DNA of 64,000 bases from Streptomyces sp. AC550_RSS872 (GCF_019049285.1 NZ_JAGMUL010000058.1:1-64000), one strand, 5' to 3'; counted from the stretch's first letter, positions 33,632-42,811 are shown. Made by a program: numbers and translations. The notes: a model not told the origin generated them from the letters alone.

Positions 33632-33644
33632 CCCCAGCCGGGCT

Positions 33645-34187
33645 CTAGAGCCGCCCCGTCTGCCAGATCGGGTCGTCCGGTGCTGGGCGTCCGTCGAGGC
33701 GCTGGAGGGGTTCTCCGCTGAGCGAGAGATGCCGACGAGCGACGGCTATGAAGTGCCCCTGTGCGGCAACGACTCTCCCTCTGAGCTCCATCCAGTTCTC
33801 CTCAGGAGTCAGACCCCGCCGAATGGCAATGTGAAACCGCCAGATCTGCTCGTCAATGGCGTGCGCGGCTGCTGCAATGTCCCTGCTGGCAACGAGATTG
33901 ACGCTACTGAGGGCTTCGCCCCAGGGGCGCCAGTCGACTGTCGTCGGGGCCAGCACGCCTTGAGGGATGTCGTCAGGCCGGTTGCGGTCCATGTCGCTGA
34001 GGTCCACAAGCACTGAGGATGATTCCCGCAGTACACGGACGCACGCTGCCGCCTGCTGTTCCCTGATCCAGTGGCGATCTTGAGCTCTTCTGCTGACGAT
34101 GCTCCCAACGAATACGCCAATCAGCGTGGTCAGCACGGCCCCGACCGGAGCCCCCAGTAAGGCCAGCAACGACGTCATATGAGTCAT
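33645..34187 (-). CDS. Membrane-anchored hypothetical protein, 180 aa
   Basis: One N-terminal membrane helix (SLLALLGAPVGAVLTTLIGV, continuing FVGSIVSRR) and a cytoplasmic helical domain with DRHWIREQQAAACVRVLRES and DRNRPDDIPQGVLAP. The start is placed at the ATG at 34187; 34178 is equally possible. Similar one-helix proteins are frequent in Streptomyces islands, with no known function. Confidence 0.6.
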   Translation of the reverse strand: MTHMTSLLALLGAPVGAVLTTLIGVFVGSIVSRRAQDRHWIREQQAAACVRVLRESSSVLVDLSDMDRNRPDDIPQGVLAPTTVDWRPWGEALSSVNLVASRDIAAAAHAIDEQIWRFHIAIRRGLTPEENWMELRGRVVAAQGHFIAVARRHLSLSGEPLQRLDGRPAPDDPIWQTGRL

Positions 34188-34223
34188 TCTGGCGACGATG
34201 CTGTGGCTTGAGTAGCGGCTCAC

Positions 34224-34604
34224 CTCATCTCGCTGCGGTCAGCCAGTGGGCAGTGCCGGGTCCAGTGCCAAAGCCGTTCAGGAACCCGGAGACCGCAGCC
34301 CACTCGTTGACCACCTCCACCGACCTCGGCCCCGGCGGCCGGATCTGCGGCGCCGCTGACTTAGTCCCTGGACATGCCCCCGTGCCAAACCCGTGCCAGA
34401 TAGTGCGGGGAACCACAGGGAACAGCGGTCACCCATCCGGCACGCCCTCAGGTCATGAGTCCGCTCCTCAGCAGGTCAGCAAACCCATCGGCCCCGTAGA
34501 ACCCAAGCTTCCCAAGCTGATGTCACGCAGCTACGTAGGCGAGGGACGCTGTCAGCGGCGACCAGTAGCCTGCGACGATCAGCCGTCGCGCGCCTGGAGA
34601 TGCC
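34224..34604. other. Integrase-end scar with partial att
   Basis: The sequence holds CCCCCGTGCCAAACCCGTGCC and following blocks like those after element integrases, then a 15-bp piece of the tRNA-Gly att (34506-34520). No gene is supported. Confidence 0.5.
34506..34520. repeat. Partial att core
   Basis: AGCTTCCCAAGCTGA is identical to the tRNA-Gly anticodon arm at 19556-19570. The remaining att bases are absent. It may be a decayed junction of an earlier insertion. Confidence 0.5.
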
Positions 34605-35150
34605 GTGGAAGCTAGAGCTCTCGTCAGTCCCGATCAGTTGTGGTCGGCGCAGGAGGTCTTGGTGCGTCCGAGTCCTGTACCGGCGGCGGCAGGGGTCTAC
34701 GGGTGGCACTTCGAGCAGCCGCCCCACCCCGACTTGGACGCTGGGCGCCTGCTGTACGTCGGTATAGCCCCGCGGTTCATGGCGAACCGCACCAGTACGC
34801 AGAACCTTCGCAAGCGGGTGCGCTACCACTACCGGGGCAACGCGGCCGGCTCGACGCTGCGGCTCACCCTCGGATGCCTGCTCGGCCTTGAGCTGCGCCG
34901 CGTGGGCAGCGGCAAGCGGATGACCTTCGGCAAGGCCGGCGAAGCCACCCTGAGCCAGTGGATGGCGGACAACGCGCGGGTGTGCTGGATTGAGCAGAGC
35001 GAACCATGGGACCTGGAGTCACAACTCATCTCCCAGCTCGACCTCCCGCTGAACCTCGACCAGAACCGCCACAACGCGTTCCACAGTCGCCTGAAGGAGA
35101 TACGAGCCCAAGCGCGCCAGCGAGCACGAGAGTTGTCCATCAGCTCGTAG
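34605..35150 (+). CDS. GIY-YIG-like nuclease family protein
   Basis: The 181-aa protein begins at GTG with TGGAG upstream. It has GVYGWHFEQPP and LLYVGIAPR (the two strands of a GIY-YIG core), then LRKRVRYHYRGNAAGSTLR, a possible metal-binding Glu in GEATLSQWMADN, and LPLNLDQNRHNAFHSRL. This resembles single-domain GIY-YIG-type proteins of actinomycetes. It may be a defence or homing nuclease, but activity is inferred. Confidence 0.65.
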   Translation: MEARALVSPDQLWSAQEVLVRPSPVPAAAGVYGWHFEQPPHPDLDAGRLLYVGIAPRFMANRTSTQNLRKRVRYHYRGNAAGSTLRLTLGCLLGLELRRVGSGKRMTFGKAGEATLSQWMADNARVCWIEQSEPWDLESQLISQLDLPLNLDQNRHNAFHSRLKEIRAQARQRARELSISS

Positions 35151-35294
35151 GCCGCCGAACGGGCCGTTGCCTGGGCCGTCCCTGGGCCGTCCGAGGCCGC
35201 TCAACAGTGGCCAAGGACGACCAACGACGACCACCAGGCGCACGAACCCACTGCCTCTGACCAGCAAAAACCCAGCTCACCAAGATCCCCGGCA

Positions 35295-35317
35295 AGACCC
35301 AGGGCAAGAAGAAGTAG
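35295..35317. repeat. Second att-like direct repeat, copy 1
   Basis: A 23-bp sequence beginning AGACCCAGGGC and ending in a TAG, identical at 38261-38283. It reads as the last codons (KTQGKKK-stop) of a gene, a typical integrase target. The two copies bracket 3 kb. Confidence 0.65.
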
Positions 35318-35328
35318 GTTGCGTGATC

Positions 35329-35367
35329 ATGCCTCCCACCTGCGCGAACGGCGCGGATGGGAGGCAT
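35329..35367 (+). terminator. Terminator after 23-bp repeat copy 1
   Basis: ATGCCTCCCA and its exact complement enclose a second small stem (TGCGC/GCGCG) and are followed by TTTTC. Confidence 0.75.
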
Positions 35368-35539
35368 TTTCACGGCCCGGGACCTCTCTGGGACCTCAGT
35401 CCTGTGGTCGGAGCGCTCGGCCGCAGCGAGCCGCACTAGGCGCAGGATTCGAGGGGTGCCTCACATGCGCCTCTATCGTCTAGTGCTGTGACCGCACAGG
35501 TTCGCCGGGTCACTGAACTGCGAGCAGTAGTCTCATCGG

Positions 35540-36028
35540 ATGATTGACCGCGGATTTTTCGACCGGACCGGACGGCGCGTCACCTTACGGGAGGTGGGCG
35601 ACGAGAACTGGCGCGAGGTCGCTGACATCGTGCCTCTCGACGAGCAGCGAAGTCATGTCCCCGCCATGGCAGCCCGCTACCTCTTGTTGTCGATGCGTGA
35701 GGACAGCTGGAACTCGCTGGCGGTCTACGCCGACGACGCGGTCGTCGGACACGTCATGTGGGGTCTGGACGAGGACGGCTCGCACTGGATCGGGGGAATG
35801 CTGATCGATGGGGCCGAGCAGGGCAAGGGCCTCGGCCGCGCCCTTCTGCTGACCATGACGGGCTGGTTGGCGGCGCAGGAGGGCTGCTGGACGATCCGGC
35901 TGGCATATCAGCCGGACAACGCTGTTGCCGGACGGCTCTACACATCGCTGGGTTTCGTGCCGACGGGAGCAGTTGATGGTGATGAGGTCATCGCCGAGTT
36001 GGCACCAAGCCGGGTCGGTAGTCGCTGA
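35540..36028 (+). CDS. GNAT-family N-acetyltransferase
   Basis: A 162-aa acetyltransferase. ITHCORE features: VTLREVGDENWREVADIV at the start, VVGHVMWGLDEDGSHWIGGM, the acetyl-CoA loop EQGKGLGRALLLTM, and NAVAGRLYTSLGFVPTGAVD at the end. Members of this type acetylate small amines or polyamines (SpeG-like); the substrate cannot be read. It lies between the two 23-bp repeats with the sugar-binding lipoprotein. Confidence 0.82.
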   Translation: MIDRGFFDRTGRRVTLREVGDENWREVADIVPLDEQRSHVPAMAARYLLLSMREDSWNSLAVYADDAVVGHVMWGLDEDGSHWIGGMLIDGAEQGKGLGRALLLTMTGWLAAQEGCWTIRLAYQPDNAVAGRLYTSLGFVPTGAVDGDEVIAELAPSRVGSR

Positions 36029-36058
36029 GAAGTGACGGGGGCGGATCACCGGGCCCGG

Positions 36059-36280
36059 TCATGCTGCGGCTGAGTGGGGGTGTCTGCCCCAGCGGATGCC
36101 TTTCTCGCTGCGGATACGAGCACGCTCGCGGCGTTGGGCGGCCAGGACGTCGGGGTGGCGGGCGTTGGCGTTGCGCCAGCGCAGGTAGGCGTGCAGGGCA
36201 CGGGTCTGGACGGTGTGGTTTGGGGCCGCCCCACCCGGGACCGGCGACCTATCAACGCGAACCGCAACCCGGTGAACCAT
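36059..36280 (-). pseudogene. IS630-type transposase C-terminal fragment
   Basis: The frame ends in VQTRALHAYLRWRNANARHP, then AQRRERARIRSEKGIRWGR, a typical end of IS630-family DDE transposases. Only the last 50 residues remain. The DDE residues and the inverted repeats are not present. Confidence 0.7.
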
Positions 36281-36958
36281 CGCGGTCAGAGCACTAGCGA
36301 CCTGGTCAGGCGACCTGGTCAGGCACGGTGCGGGCCGCTATCTGTGCCAGCAGATACCAATACTTCAGCCGCGGACTGCAAGACTGTCACTGCCTGGTCC
36401 GGGATGGTGGGCCCGCTGCTGGCCATAGCGTCGAGCTCCACCTTCCAGCGCCGGCCCTAGCGAGCGATGCACACAAAGATCGCGTCGTCGGCCTTGGCGC
36501 TAGGCCGCGTGGTGAGCTTCAGGTTTGGGGCAGTCGGGGATGAGTGCAGCTGGGAGAGGCGTTCCAGGCGTCGGCATGCTCACATCGTCGCAGGCGCTCA
36601 CACCGTTAATCAGGCGAACACCCATCATCACAGCCGACCCCCGCGCCGCCCGTCAGGGCCCTTTGTCGACGACCTGGAGCGAGAGAACGGCCCGGCCCTG
36701 AGCCCCGCAACCTCACTCAGGCAGGAACCCCGGCTTCTCCTGTCCAGGGGCGTGGAGTCGCGCAAGGTAGTCCTGAGCTGCTGGCTCCGCGCTGTAGCGG
36801 CTCCGTATCTCGGCTCTTGCACTTGCGGCTCCGGAACGTCCGCCCCTTGCTGCAGTCTGGTCAGCCCTCCGCATCCTGTGCCATAACACCCTGTGCCTGC
36901 CCATACTGGGATGGGGATCTGATCGGCGTCCGGTCGACGGGTAAGGAGGTGCCCGCAC
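36281..36958. other. Patchwork of remnants, no supported gene
   Basis: Several short frames (for example a leftward end reading YSAEPAAQDYLARLHAPGQE near 36720) look like gene fragments, but none has a start, length or family I can support. The last 60 bases are the leader of the lipoprotein gene, with a strong GTAAGGAGGT. Confidence 0.4.
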
Positions 36959-38044
36959 GTGAAGCTCTACCTGCGCCGTGCCGCCGGCTCTGTGGCCACG
37001 GTGTCCCTGGCCGTCGTCCTGGCCTCCTGCGGCAGTGCCGGGAACACCTCCGGCACGGGCGGCGTGACGATCGGTTTGCTGCTCCCGGGAGCCGGGACCC
37101 CTCGCGCCGAGCAGTTCGACAGGCCCCTGATCGAGAAGAAGATCAAGGACCTGTGCGGCGACTGCACGGTGGAGTACGCCAACGCCAAGGAGGATGTGGC
37201 CACCCAACAGCAGCAGATTCACTCCATGGTCACCAAGGGGGTCGAGGTCCTGATCCTCGACCCCGTCGACGCCGAGGCGGCCCGGTCCTCGGTCGAGACG
37301 GCCGATCGCGCGGGCATCCCGGTCGTCGCCTACGACCGCCTCGCCACGGGCCCGATCTCGGGCTACGTCTCCTTCGACGGCGAGAAGATCGGTGAGATCC
37401 AGGGCCGGGCGCTCCTCAAGGCCATGGGCGACAAGGCGGACGGCGGGCAGATCGTCATGATGAATGGCTCCTCGGCCGACCCGAACTCGGCCGCCTTCAA
37501 GAGGGGCGCCCTGTCCGTCCTCCAGGGGAAGGTGAAGATCGGCAAGGCGTACGACACCGTCGAGTGGAATCCGGATATCGCCCACATCAACATGTCCAGC
37601 GCCATCTCCGCTCTGGGCGCCGACAACATCGACGGCGTCTACTCCGCCAACGACGGCCTCGCTGGCGGCGTCATCTCCGCCCTCAGGGCCGCCAAGGTCT
37701 CACCGCTCCCCCCGGTCACCGGCCAGGACGCCGACATCACGGCCGTACAGCGCATCGTGAGCGGCGAGCAGTACATGACCGTCTACAAGCCCTTCAAGCT
37801 TGAGGCCGAGGCCGCCGCCGAAATGGCCGTCGCCCTGGCCCAGGGTGAACAACTCGGCGACATCGCCACAGACATGGTCGACAGCCCCACCACCGACGAC
37901 ATCCCGGCCGTCCTGCTCACCCCGATCTCCCTGACCGCCGACAACATCAAGGACACGGTCGTCAAGGACGGCATGTACACGATCGATCAGATCTGCACGC
38001 CCAAGTACAAAGCCGCTTGTGAAAGGGCGGGACTCACCACGTAA
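36959..38044 (+). CDS. Sugar ABC transporter substrate-binding lipoprotein (XylF/RbsB-like)
   Basis: A 361-aa periplasmic-binding-protein-type lipoprotein. The GTG has a near-perfect GTAAGGAGGT. The signal peptide ends in the lipobox VLASC (Cys at about 24). Family 4 pentose/hexose-binding features are VTIGLLLPGAGTPRAEQFD, EVLILDPVDAEAA, GIPVVAYDRLATGPISGYV, NDGLAGGVISAL and LPPVTGQDADITAVQRIVSG. No permease or ATPase gene is next to it, so it either serves a distant transporter or is stranded cargo. It lies between the 23-bp repeats. Confidence 0.88.
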   Translation: MKLYLRRAAGSVATVSLAVVLASCGSAGNTSGTGGVTIGLLLPGAGTPRAEQFDRPLIEKKIKDLCGDCTVEYANAKEDVATQQQQIHSMVTKGVEVLILDPVDAEAARSSVETADRAGIPVVAYDRLATGPISGYVSFDGEKIGEIQGRALLKAMGDKADGGQIVMMNGSSADPNSAAFKRGALSVLQGKVKIGKAYDTVEWNPDIAHINMSSAISALGADNIDGVYSANDGLAGGVISALRAAKVSPLPPVTGQDADITAVQRIVSGEQYMTVYKPFKLEAEAAAEMAVALAQGEQLGDIATDMVDSPTTDDIPAVLLTPISLTADNIKDTVVKDGMYTIDQICTPKYKAACERAGLTT

Positions 38045-38260
38045 ACGCGATCTACGCGTTCACCTCAAGACCTCTAGCGGTAGAGGGTCTGACCTCTAGC
38101 GCCAGAGGTCCCGACGCGCCCCAAGTTGGGGCCCGCTCTGGGACCTCTGTGGGACCTCCGACGACGACCGGCAACGACCAACGACGACCACCAACAACCG
38201 CTCAGCCGCAGGTCAGTTGGGCCTGCGCCTCTCTGACCAGGGCCGAAAAACGGGCCCGCC

Positions 38261-38283
38261 AGACCCAGGGCAAGAAGAAGTAG
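38261..38283. repeat. Second att-like direct repeat, copy 2
   Basis: Twenty-three bases identical to 35295-35317. The broken integrase end at 38362 lies 80 bases away, as expected for the int-proximal attachment site. Confidence 0.65.
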
Positions 38284-38296
38284 ATTTTGTGATCAT

Positions 38297-38331
38297 GCCC
38301 CTGACCTGCGCACATGGCGCGAGTCAGGGGC
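38297..38331 (+). terminator. Terminator after 23-bp repeat copy 2
   Basis: GCCCCTGAC and GTCAGGGGC form a stem with an inner TGCGC/GCGCG stem, followed by GTTTTC. Confidence 0.7.
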
Positions 38332-38361
38332 GTTTTCATGGCCTGGGCCCACTGTGGGCCC

Positions 38362-38640
38362 TCAGCGCCCAGGATCTTGCGGCCGGAGCGCGCGACCGAT
38401 GGCGTTCCGGGCCCGGTCCCGGCTACTGGGCATGAGGTGCGCGTACACCTTCAGCGTCAGCCCCGGGTCTGAGTGCCCGAGGTACTCGCTGACGGCCTTG
38501 ATGCTCTCGCCGGCGTCCCAGCAGAACGGACGCGTAGAAGTGCCGGAGGGCGTGCATGCCGTGTTCGCGAGCGGCCTCGTGCTGTCGGCTCTTGGCCTTG
38601 GGGATGACGCCCACCTTCGTCGGGCACGCGAAGGGCACGA
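38362..38640 (-). pseudogene. Tyrosine integrase C-terminal fragment, frameshifted
   Basis: Two frames combine into the end of a phage-type integrase: ACPTKVGVIPKAKS and EHGMHALRHFYASVLL, then, after a frameshift near 38520, DAGESIKAVSEYLGHSDPGL and TLKVYAHLMPSSRDRARNAI. The catalytic HxxR (LRH), LGH and the Tyr nucleophile in VYAHL are visible. The N-terminal DNA-binding part is missing, so the recombinase is dead. Confidence 0.85.
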
Positions 38641-38799
38641 GCGTTGGGCGGGAGCCATACGCGCAACGCTCCCGTCATCGGAGTATGTCGCTGACCTGCG
38701 GCTTTCTGATTCGCGTTGCGGCTTCCCGCGCCGGAAGCCCTCAGCTTGCTGTTCCTTCAGTGAGGCTGAACGGGATTGCGTGCGCCGCCGAGGCGCCCG

Positions 38800-39150
38800 G
38801 AGTGCGCGGTTACCTTCACGGCATCCGCAGGGTGGAGGTATATCGCGTGACAGCGGACATGGACGGACCGGGCGGCGCTCGCGCCTCGCGACATGATGGA
38901 TTTACGCCAGCAGGAGCGGGGACATGACCAGGAACCCGGTAGCCGAGATCGCCTCATTCGCGGCCCGTGCTCCCAGTGCGTCGAGTCAAGGGCAGCCAGG
39001 AAGCCGGACGTACCCGTAATCACGATGATCACGTGGCAGGTCCGGAGCCCGTCTCACGGCGGCCCGCGTCGCGGACCTCAACCTTGGAGGGCGTGCGGGC
39101 CGCCCGCTCAGAAGTCCGCGAGAACAGCGGCTCGCATCAGCACCTTCCAC
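38800..39150 (-). pseudogene. Decayed PIN toxin/antitoxin pair
   Basis: The GTG at 39032 opens IIVITGTSGFLAALDSTHWE, which matches the start of the intact toxin at 63390 (IIVIADTSGLLAALDSAHPE). One frame later comes ANEAISATGFLVMSPLLLA, then a stop. Weak matches continue to about 38800. Positions 39033-39150 match the 3' end of the intact antitoxin gene in sequence order. Both partners are broken. Confidence 0.75.
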
Positions 39151-39275
39151 TCCGCTGTCGGACGGCCGTATGTCTTCTCGATCGCGGTCGTACCCACAAC
39201 CGCAGGGGCATGTGCTCGTCTTCGAAATCGAGGCGTTGGCCGCAGCACCCACTCCGACGGTCAGGACAATGTCTG

Positions 39276-40313
39276 CTACTGGAGCAGTTCGAAGGAGATG
39301 TGCGGGGACAGCGCACGGAGGAAGTCGGGCGCGTCGAAGATTTCGCCGGCGGAGGCGACACCGACCGTGCGGGTCCGGCCGGTGAGGATGCGGTGGACCG
39401 CCTCCACCGCGAGCGGTGCGCTGACTGCGTAGATGTCTCTGCCGCTTGCCACAGCGTGCCGTTCGGTGCCGCCGGAGCGTACGACGGCGTCGACGAGGAA
39501 GGTCTGGTCGGACCGCCCGTTCTCGTCGGCCGCGGTCGGCGCTGGGGTGTCCGGGGCCGAGAGATCTCTGGCCGCTTCGGTCGCCATGTGGGTGCGCACC
39601 TCGGGGATGGAAAGGTGGCTGGGGATGGTGACCACGTCGGCCATCGTGAACTCCCCGACGACCTCCCTGGTGCCCATCGGGTCGGGGAAGGGCCACTTCA
39701 GGAGGGTCGGCTTGTCGTCGTGGTACGACAACTGCCCGTCCGTGTAGCGGACACGCCGGCCGCGTCGCCGGTCGCTGGAGACCGTACCCGCGGTGCGTGT
39801 CCCGGGGGTGGGGTGCCAACTACTCAGCCCGTAGGCGATGTTCGCTTCGTCGGCCGCCGTCCAGTCACCCATCGCGGCGGTGGCCAGCAGGTCGCCGAGG
39901 CCGCCGTAGAAGGCCATCGCGGGGACGATCACCGCTCCCGCCGCGCGGGCGCGGTCCGCGAAGTGCGTGAACGTGTCGAGGTTGGCCTCGATCTCGGCCG
40001 CCACATCGACGTATGGGATCCCGGCGCGCAGTGCCGCCTCGATCACGGGAGCGGCAGTCGTCGCGAAGGGCCCGGCGCAGTTGATCACGGCGTCGGCACC
40101 GTCCAGGGCGCGGTCGAGCGAGGCGGGGTCGTCGACCGACGCCGGCCGCACCTCGAGTCCGGGGGCGGATGCCGCCATCGCCCGCAGCTTGCCGGCGTCG
40201 CGGCCGGACAGAACCGGGACGAACCCGCGATCCCGCAGCTCTGCCACCACAAAGCGTCCGGTGTGTCCGTACGCGCCGAACACCGTCACTGTCTGTCCCG
40301 GTCCCGATCCCAT
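39276..40313 (-). CDS. Saccharopine dehydrogenase-like NAD(P)-binding protein
   Basis: A 345-aa Rossmann protein. The start at the ATG at 40313 is preceded by GGGGGAG; an upstream extension is a repeat-derived IKRIKRIN. Nucleotide binding is TVTVFGAYGHTGRFVVAEL, followed by PVLSGRDAGKLRAM and ADAVINCAGPFATTAAPVIE. The family contains trans-acting enoyl reductases and saccharopine dehydrogenase-like enzymes of uncertain substrate. It is divergently arranged with an AraC-type regulator 118 bp away, which probably controls it. Confidence 0.82.
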   Translation of the reverse strand: MGSGPGQTVTVFGAYGHTGRFVVAELRDRGFVPVLSGRDAGKLRAMAASAPGLEVRPASVDDPASLDRALDGADAVINCAGPFATTAAPVIEAALRAGIPYVDVAAEIEANLDTFTHFADRARAAGAVIVPAMAFYGGLGDLLATAAMGDWTAADEANIAYGLSSWHPTPGTRTAGTVSSDRRRGRRVRYTDGQLSYHDDKPTLLKWPFPDPMGTREVVGEFTMADVVTIPSHLSIPEVRTHMATEAARDLSAPDTPAPTAADENGRSDQTFLVDAVVRSGGTERHAVASGRDIYAVSAPLAVEAVHRILTGRTRTVGVASAGEIFDAPDFLRALSPHISFELLQ

Positions 40314-40431
40314 GGGTTCTCCCCCGACTCGATTGATCCGCTTGATGCGCTTGATCCGCTGTGAACACACTGGCGGGTGCGGACGTCCTGCCGTGAGTGT
40401 CCGGAACGACGTGCCCCGTACACTTTCGGAC
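40314..40431. promoter_or_regulatory. Divergent promoter region
   Basis: The 118-bp gap contains three tandem copies of a 9-bp unit like CTTGATCCG next to the dehydrogenase start. Near the regulator start it has TGTCCG and CGGACA half sites 22 bases apart. Either could be a regulator target. Confidence 0.4.
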
Positions 40432-41406
40432 ATGGGTACCGTCGCGCTGGCCCTCACCGAGGGAATGCTGCACTTCGAACTGTCCATGGCCTACGAGGTG
40501 TTCGGCGCAGCTCCGGCCGATGTGGGCATCCCCTGGTACGACGTCGAGGTCTGCGGGTCAGACGCCGTGCGGGTAGGCAGGTTCCGGCTCGAGCCCGACC
40601 AGGGGCTCGACCGCCTCCGGCATGCCGACACCGTGATCGTCCCCGGGTGGGCCGATGCCGACGAGGACCCGCCCGCCGATCTCGTCGGCGCGGTGCGTGC
40701 GGCCCACGAGGCAGGTGCGCGCGTGGCCTCCCTGTGCACGGGCGCGTTCGTGCTGGCCGCCGCCGGTCTGCTGGACGGCAGGCGCGCGACCACGCACTGG
40801 GCGCACACCGAGGCCCTGGCCGCCCGCTACCCGCGCGTCGAGGTCGATCCGGACGTGCTCTACGTGGACAACGGCAGCGTGCTCACCTCTGCCGGCAAGG
40901 CCGCCGCGATGGACCTGTGCCTGCACCTCGTTCGTCTCGACCACGGCTCGTCCGTTGCCAACGCCGTCGCCCGCCGCCTGGTCGTGCCGCCGCACCGGGC
41001 GGGCGGCCAGGCGCAGTTCGTAGCCGCCCCGGTGCCCGCCCGGGACGACCATCCGCTCGCCGCGCTGTTCCCCTGGGCGATCGAACGCCTCGACCACCCA
41101 CTCACCGTGGAGGACCTGGCACGCCAGGCACGGATGAGCTCGCGCAATCTGGGCCGCCACTTCAGGGCGGTGACCGGAACCACCCCGCTGCAATGGCTGC
41201 TGACCCAACGGATCCGCCGCGCCCAGGAGTTGCTGGAGACCACCGACGACGTCGTCGACGCCATCGCGACAGCCACCGGCATGGGCACCGCCACGACGCT
41301 GCGCCGACACTTCAACCGCACGGTCGGCGTGCCTCCCGACGCCTACCGCCGCACGTTCCGCTCACGGCCCCGCACCGACTCGAAGGACGACCGGCACCGC
41401 ATGTGA
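40432..41406 (+). CDS. GlxA/FtrA-type AraC-family regulator
   Basis: A 324-aa activator-type regulator. The N-terminal DJ-1/PfpI-like domain has EGMLHFELSMAYEVFG and the nucleophile-elbow-like ASLCTGAFVLAAAGLLDGRR. It includes RATTHWAHTEALAARYP and the SVLTSAGKAAAMDL segment. The C-terminal AraC double helix-turn-helix is at about 225-315 (VEDLARQARMSSRNLGRHF, DAIATATGMGTATTLRRHF). It probably senses a small ligand and controls the divergent dehydrogenase gene. Confidence 0.88.
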   Translation: MGTVALALTEGMLHFELSMAYEVFGAAPADVGIPWYDVEVCGSDAVRVGRFRLEPDQGLDRLRHADTVIVPGWADADEDPPADLVGAVRAAHEAGARVASLCTGAFVLAAAGLLDGRRATTHWAHTEALAARYPRVEVDPDVLYVDNGSVLTSAGKAAAMDLCLHLVRLDHGSSVANAVARRLVVPPHRAGGQAQFVAAPVPARDDHPLAALFPWAIERLDHPLTVEDLARQARMSSRNLGRHFRAVTGTTPLQWLLTQRIRRAQELLETTDDVVDAIATATGMGTATTLRRHFNRTVGVPPDAYRRTFRSRPRTDSKDDRHRM

Positions 41407-41760
41407 CCAGCTTCCACGAGCTGACCGGCACCTCGCATGTGCACCCGCAACGGCGCACTCAGAGCAGTCCTTCGAGTCGACGGAGTCCGAGCGCAATGAG
41501 GGCCGCGTGCACTCCACGTTCCTGCTGTGCGCAGCGCCGTGCCCTCCGCGTGCCCATGAGAGCGGACACCCACGGTCAACAGCGGTGCGACCAGGCCGTG
41601 AGACCGCGCCACCACGACGCTATCCCTGCCGTCGACGCGATCTGAATCCTGATCACTGGCCGTGCCCCGCTGCTGACCGGTAATTTCGTGCGGCCAAGGA
41701 CATCACTGGAACCACCTGGTCGGTGGCCTCGGAGGGCACGCGTCAGGGGGCGGAGCAAGC
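41407..41760. other. No gene; integrase-end scar
   Basis: The stretch 41538-41600 repeats the GTGCCC...GTGCCCATGAGAGCGGAC block described at 26591. No att core follows. The remaining bases are upstream of the sigma factor, with no clear promoter. Confidence 0.5.
41538..41600. repeat. Integrase 3'-end scar, copy 2
   Basis: About 60 bases matching, with changes, 26591-26650 and 63884-63945, including CACGGTCAACAGCGGTGCGA. It suggests that an element boundary was once here. Confidence 0.6.
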
Positions 41761-42792
41761 ATGAAGGATCTTGTCGTGGGCGACGGCGAGCGCGAGACGG
41801 CGGTCCGGCTGGACAACCACCGGGCAGAACTGACCGGGTACTGCTACCGGATGCTGGGCTCATACGCCGAGGCCGAGGACGCCGTGCAGGAGACGATGGT
41901 CCGGGCCTGGCGTAACGTCGAGGGGTTTGAGGGGCGTTCGTCGCTGCGGTCGTGGGTCTACCGCATCGCCACCAACGTGTGCCTGGACGCACTGGCCGCC
42001 GGCAGGCGGCGGGCTCTGCCGATGGACCTCTCGGAGCCGTCGCCCGGAGCTTCGGCCCCGGGAGCTCCGGAGGAGTCCGCCATGTGGATCGGGCCCTGTC
42101 CTGGAGGGGACCCCGAGGCGGCGGTGGCAGCGGGCGAGTCGGTGCGGCTGGCGTTCGTCGCCGCGCTCCAGCACCTCCCGCCCAGACAGCGGGCCACGCT
42201 GATCCTCCGGGATGTGCTGGCCTTCTCGGCCCGCGAGGTCGCCGAGCTGCACGGCTCGACCGTCACCTCGGTCAACAGTGCCCTGCAACGGGCCCGTGCC
42301 ACATTGGCCGCGCACCGCGGACCCGCCGACGACCCCGGTACCCGGCCGTCCGACGCCGTCCGACGCGTGCTTGCCGAGCGGTACGCCACGGCCTTCTCCC
42401 GCTACGACATGGAGGAGCTGAACATGCTGCTCCACGTCGACGCCACGCTGTGTCTTCCCCCGTACGCGAAGTGGATGCGCGGGGTCCCCGACATTCAGGC
42501 GTGGCTGACCGGGCCCGCCGTCGGCTGTCGCGGCTCCCGCCTGATCCCGACCACGGCGAACGGCACCCCCGCGTTCGGCCAGTACCGGCCCAGCCTCGAC
42601 GGTACGGGCTACGAACCCTGGGCACTCCAGGTCATCGAGTTCTCCGGCAACCGCATCACCGGCATCAACGCCTTCCGCGATGCAGAGCGCCTGTTCCCGC
42701 TCTTCGGCCTGCCCGCACACATAGGCCCGGACTCCTCTCCTGACACCAGCGCCACCGATGGCCGCCGCCTCCCGGGCCCGGCCCCTGTCTGA
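41761..42792 (+). CDS. ECF sigma factor with SnoaL-like C-terminal domain (SigG type)
   Basis: A 343-aa ECF sigma factor. Region 2 holds LTGYCYRMLGSYAEAEDAVQ and SLRSWVYRIATNVCLD. Region 4 holds ALQHLPPRQRATLILRDVLA and AELHGSTVTSVNSALQRARA. Residues about 195-330 form a SnoaL/NTF2-like domain (DAVRRVLAERYATAFSRYDM, NRITGINAFRDAERLFPLFG), which replaces an anti-sigma factor in this class. An alpha/beta hydrolase gene follows after 19 bases and is probably cotranscribed. Confidence 0.88.
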   Translation: MKDLVVGDGERETAVRLDNHRAELTGYCYRMLGSYAEAEDAVQETMVRAWRNVEGFEGRSSLRSWVYRIATNVCLDALAAGRRRALPMDLSEPSPGASAPGAPEESAMWIGPCPGGDPEAAVAAGESVRLAFVAALQHLPPRQRATLILRDVLAFSAREVAELHGSTVTSVNSALQRARATLAAHRGPADDPGTRPSDAVRRVLAERYATAFSRYDMEELNMLLHVDATLCLPPYAKWMRGVPDIQAWLTGPAVGCRGSRLIPTTANGTPAFGQYRPSLDGTGYEPWALQVIEFSGNRITGINAFRDAERLFPLFGLPAHIGPDSSPDTSATDGRRLPGPAPV

Positions 42793-42811
42793 AGGACCCG
42801 AAGGACCCCGC

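Larger units (their letters stand above)
35151..35539. other. Repeat-containing junction, no gene
   Basis: It holds ACGACCAACGACGACCACCA, the 23-bp repeat at 35295 and a terminator. This 200-bp arrangement recurs in diverged form at 38120-38340. The last 100 bases are the promoter region of the acetyltransferase. Confidence 0.6.
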
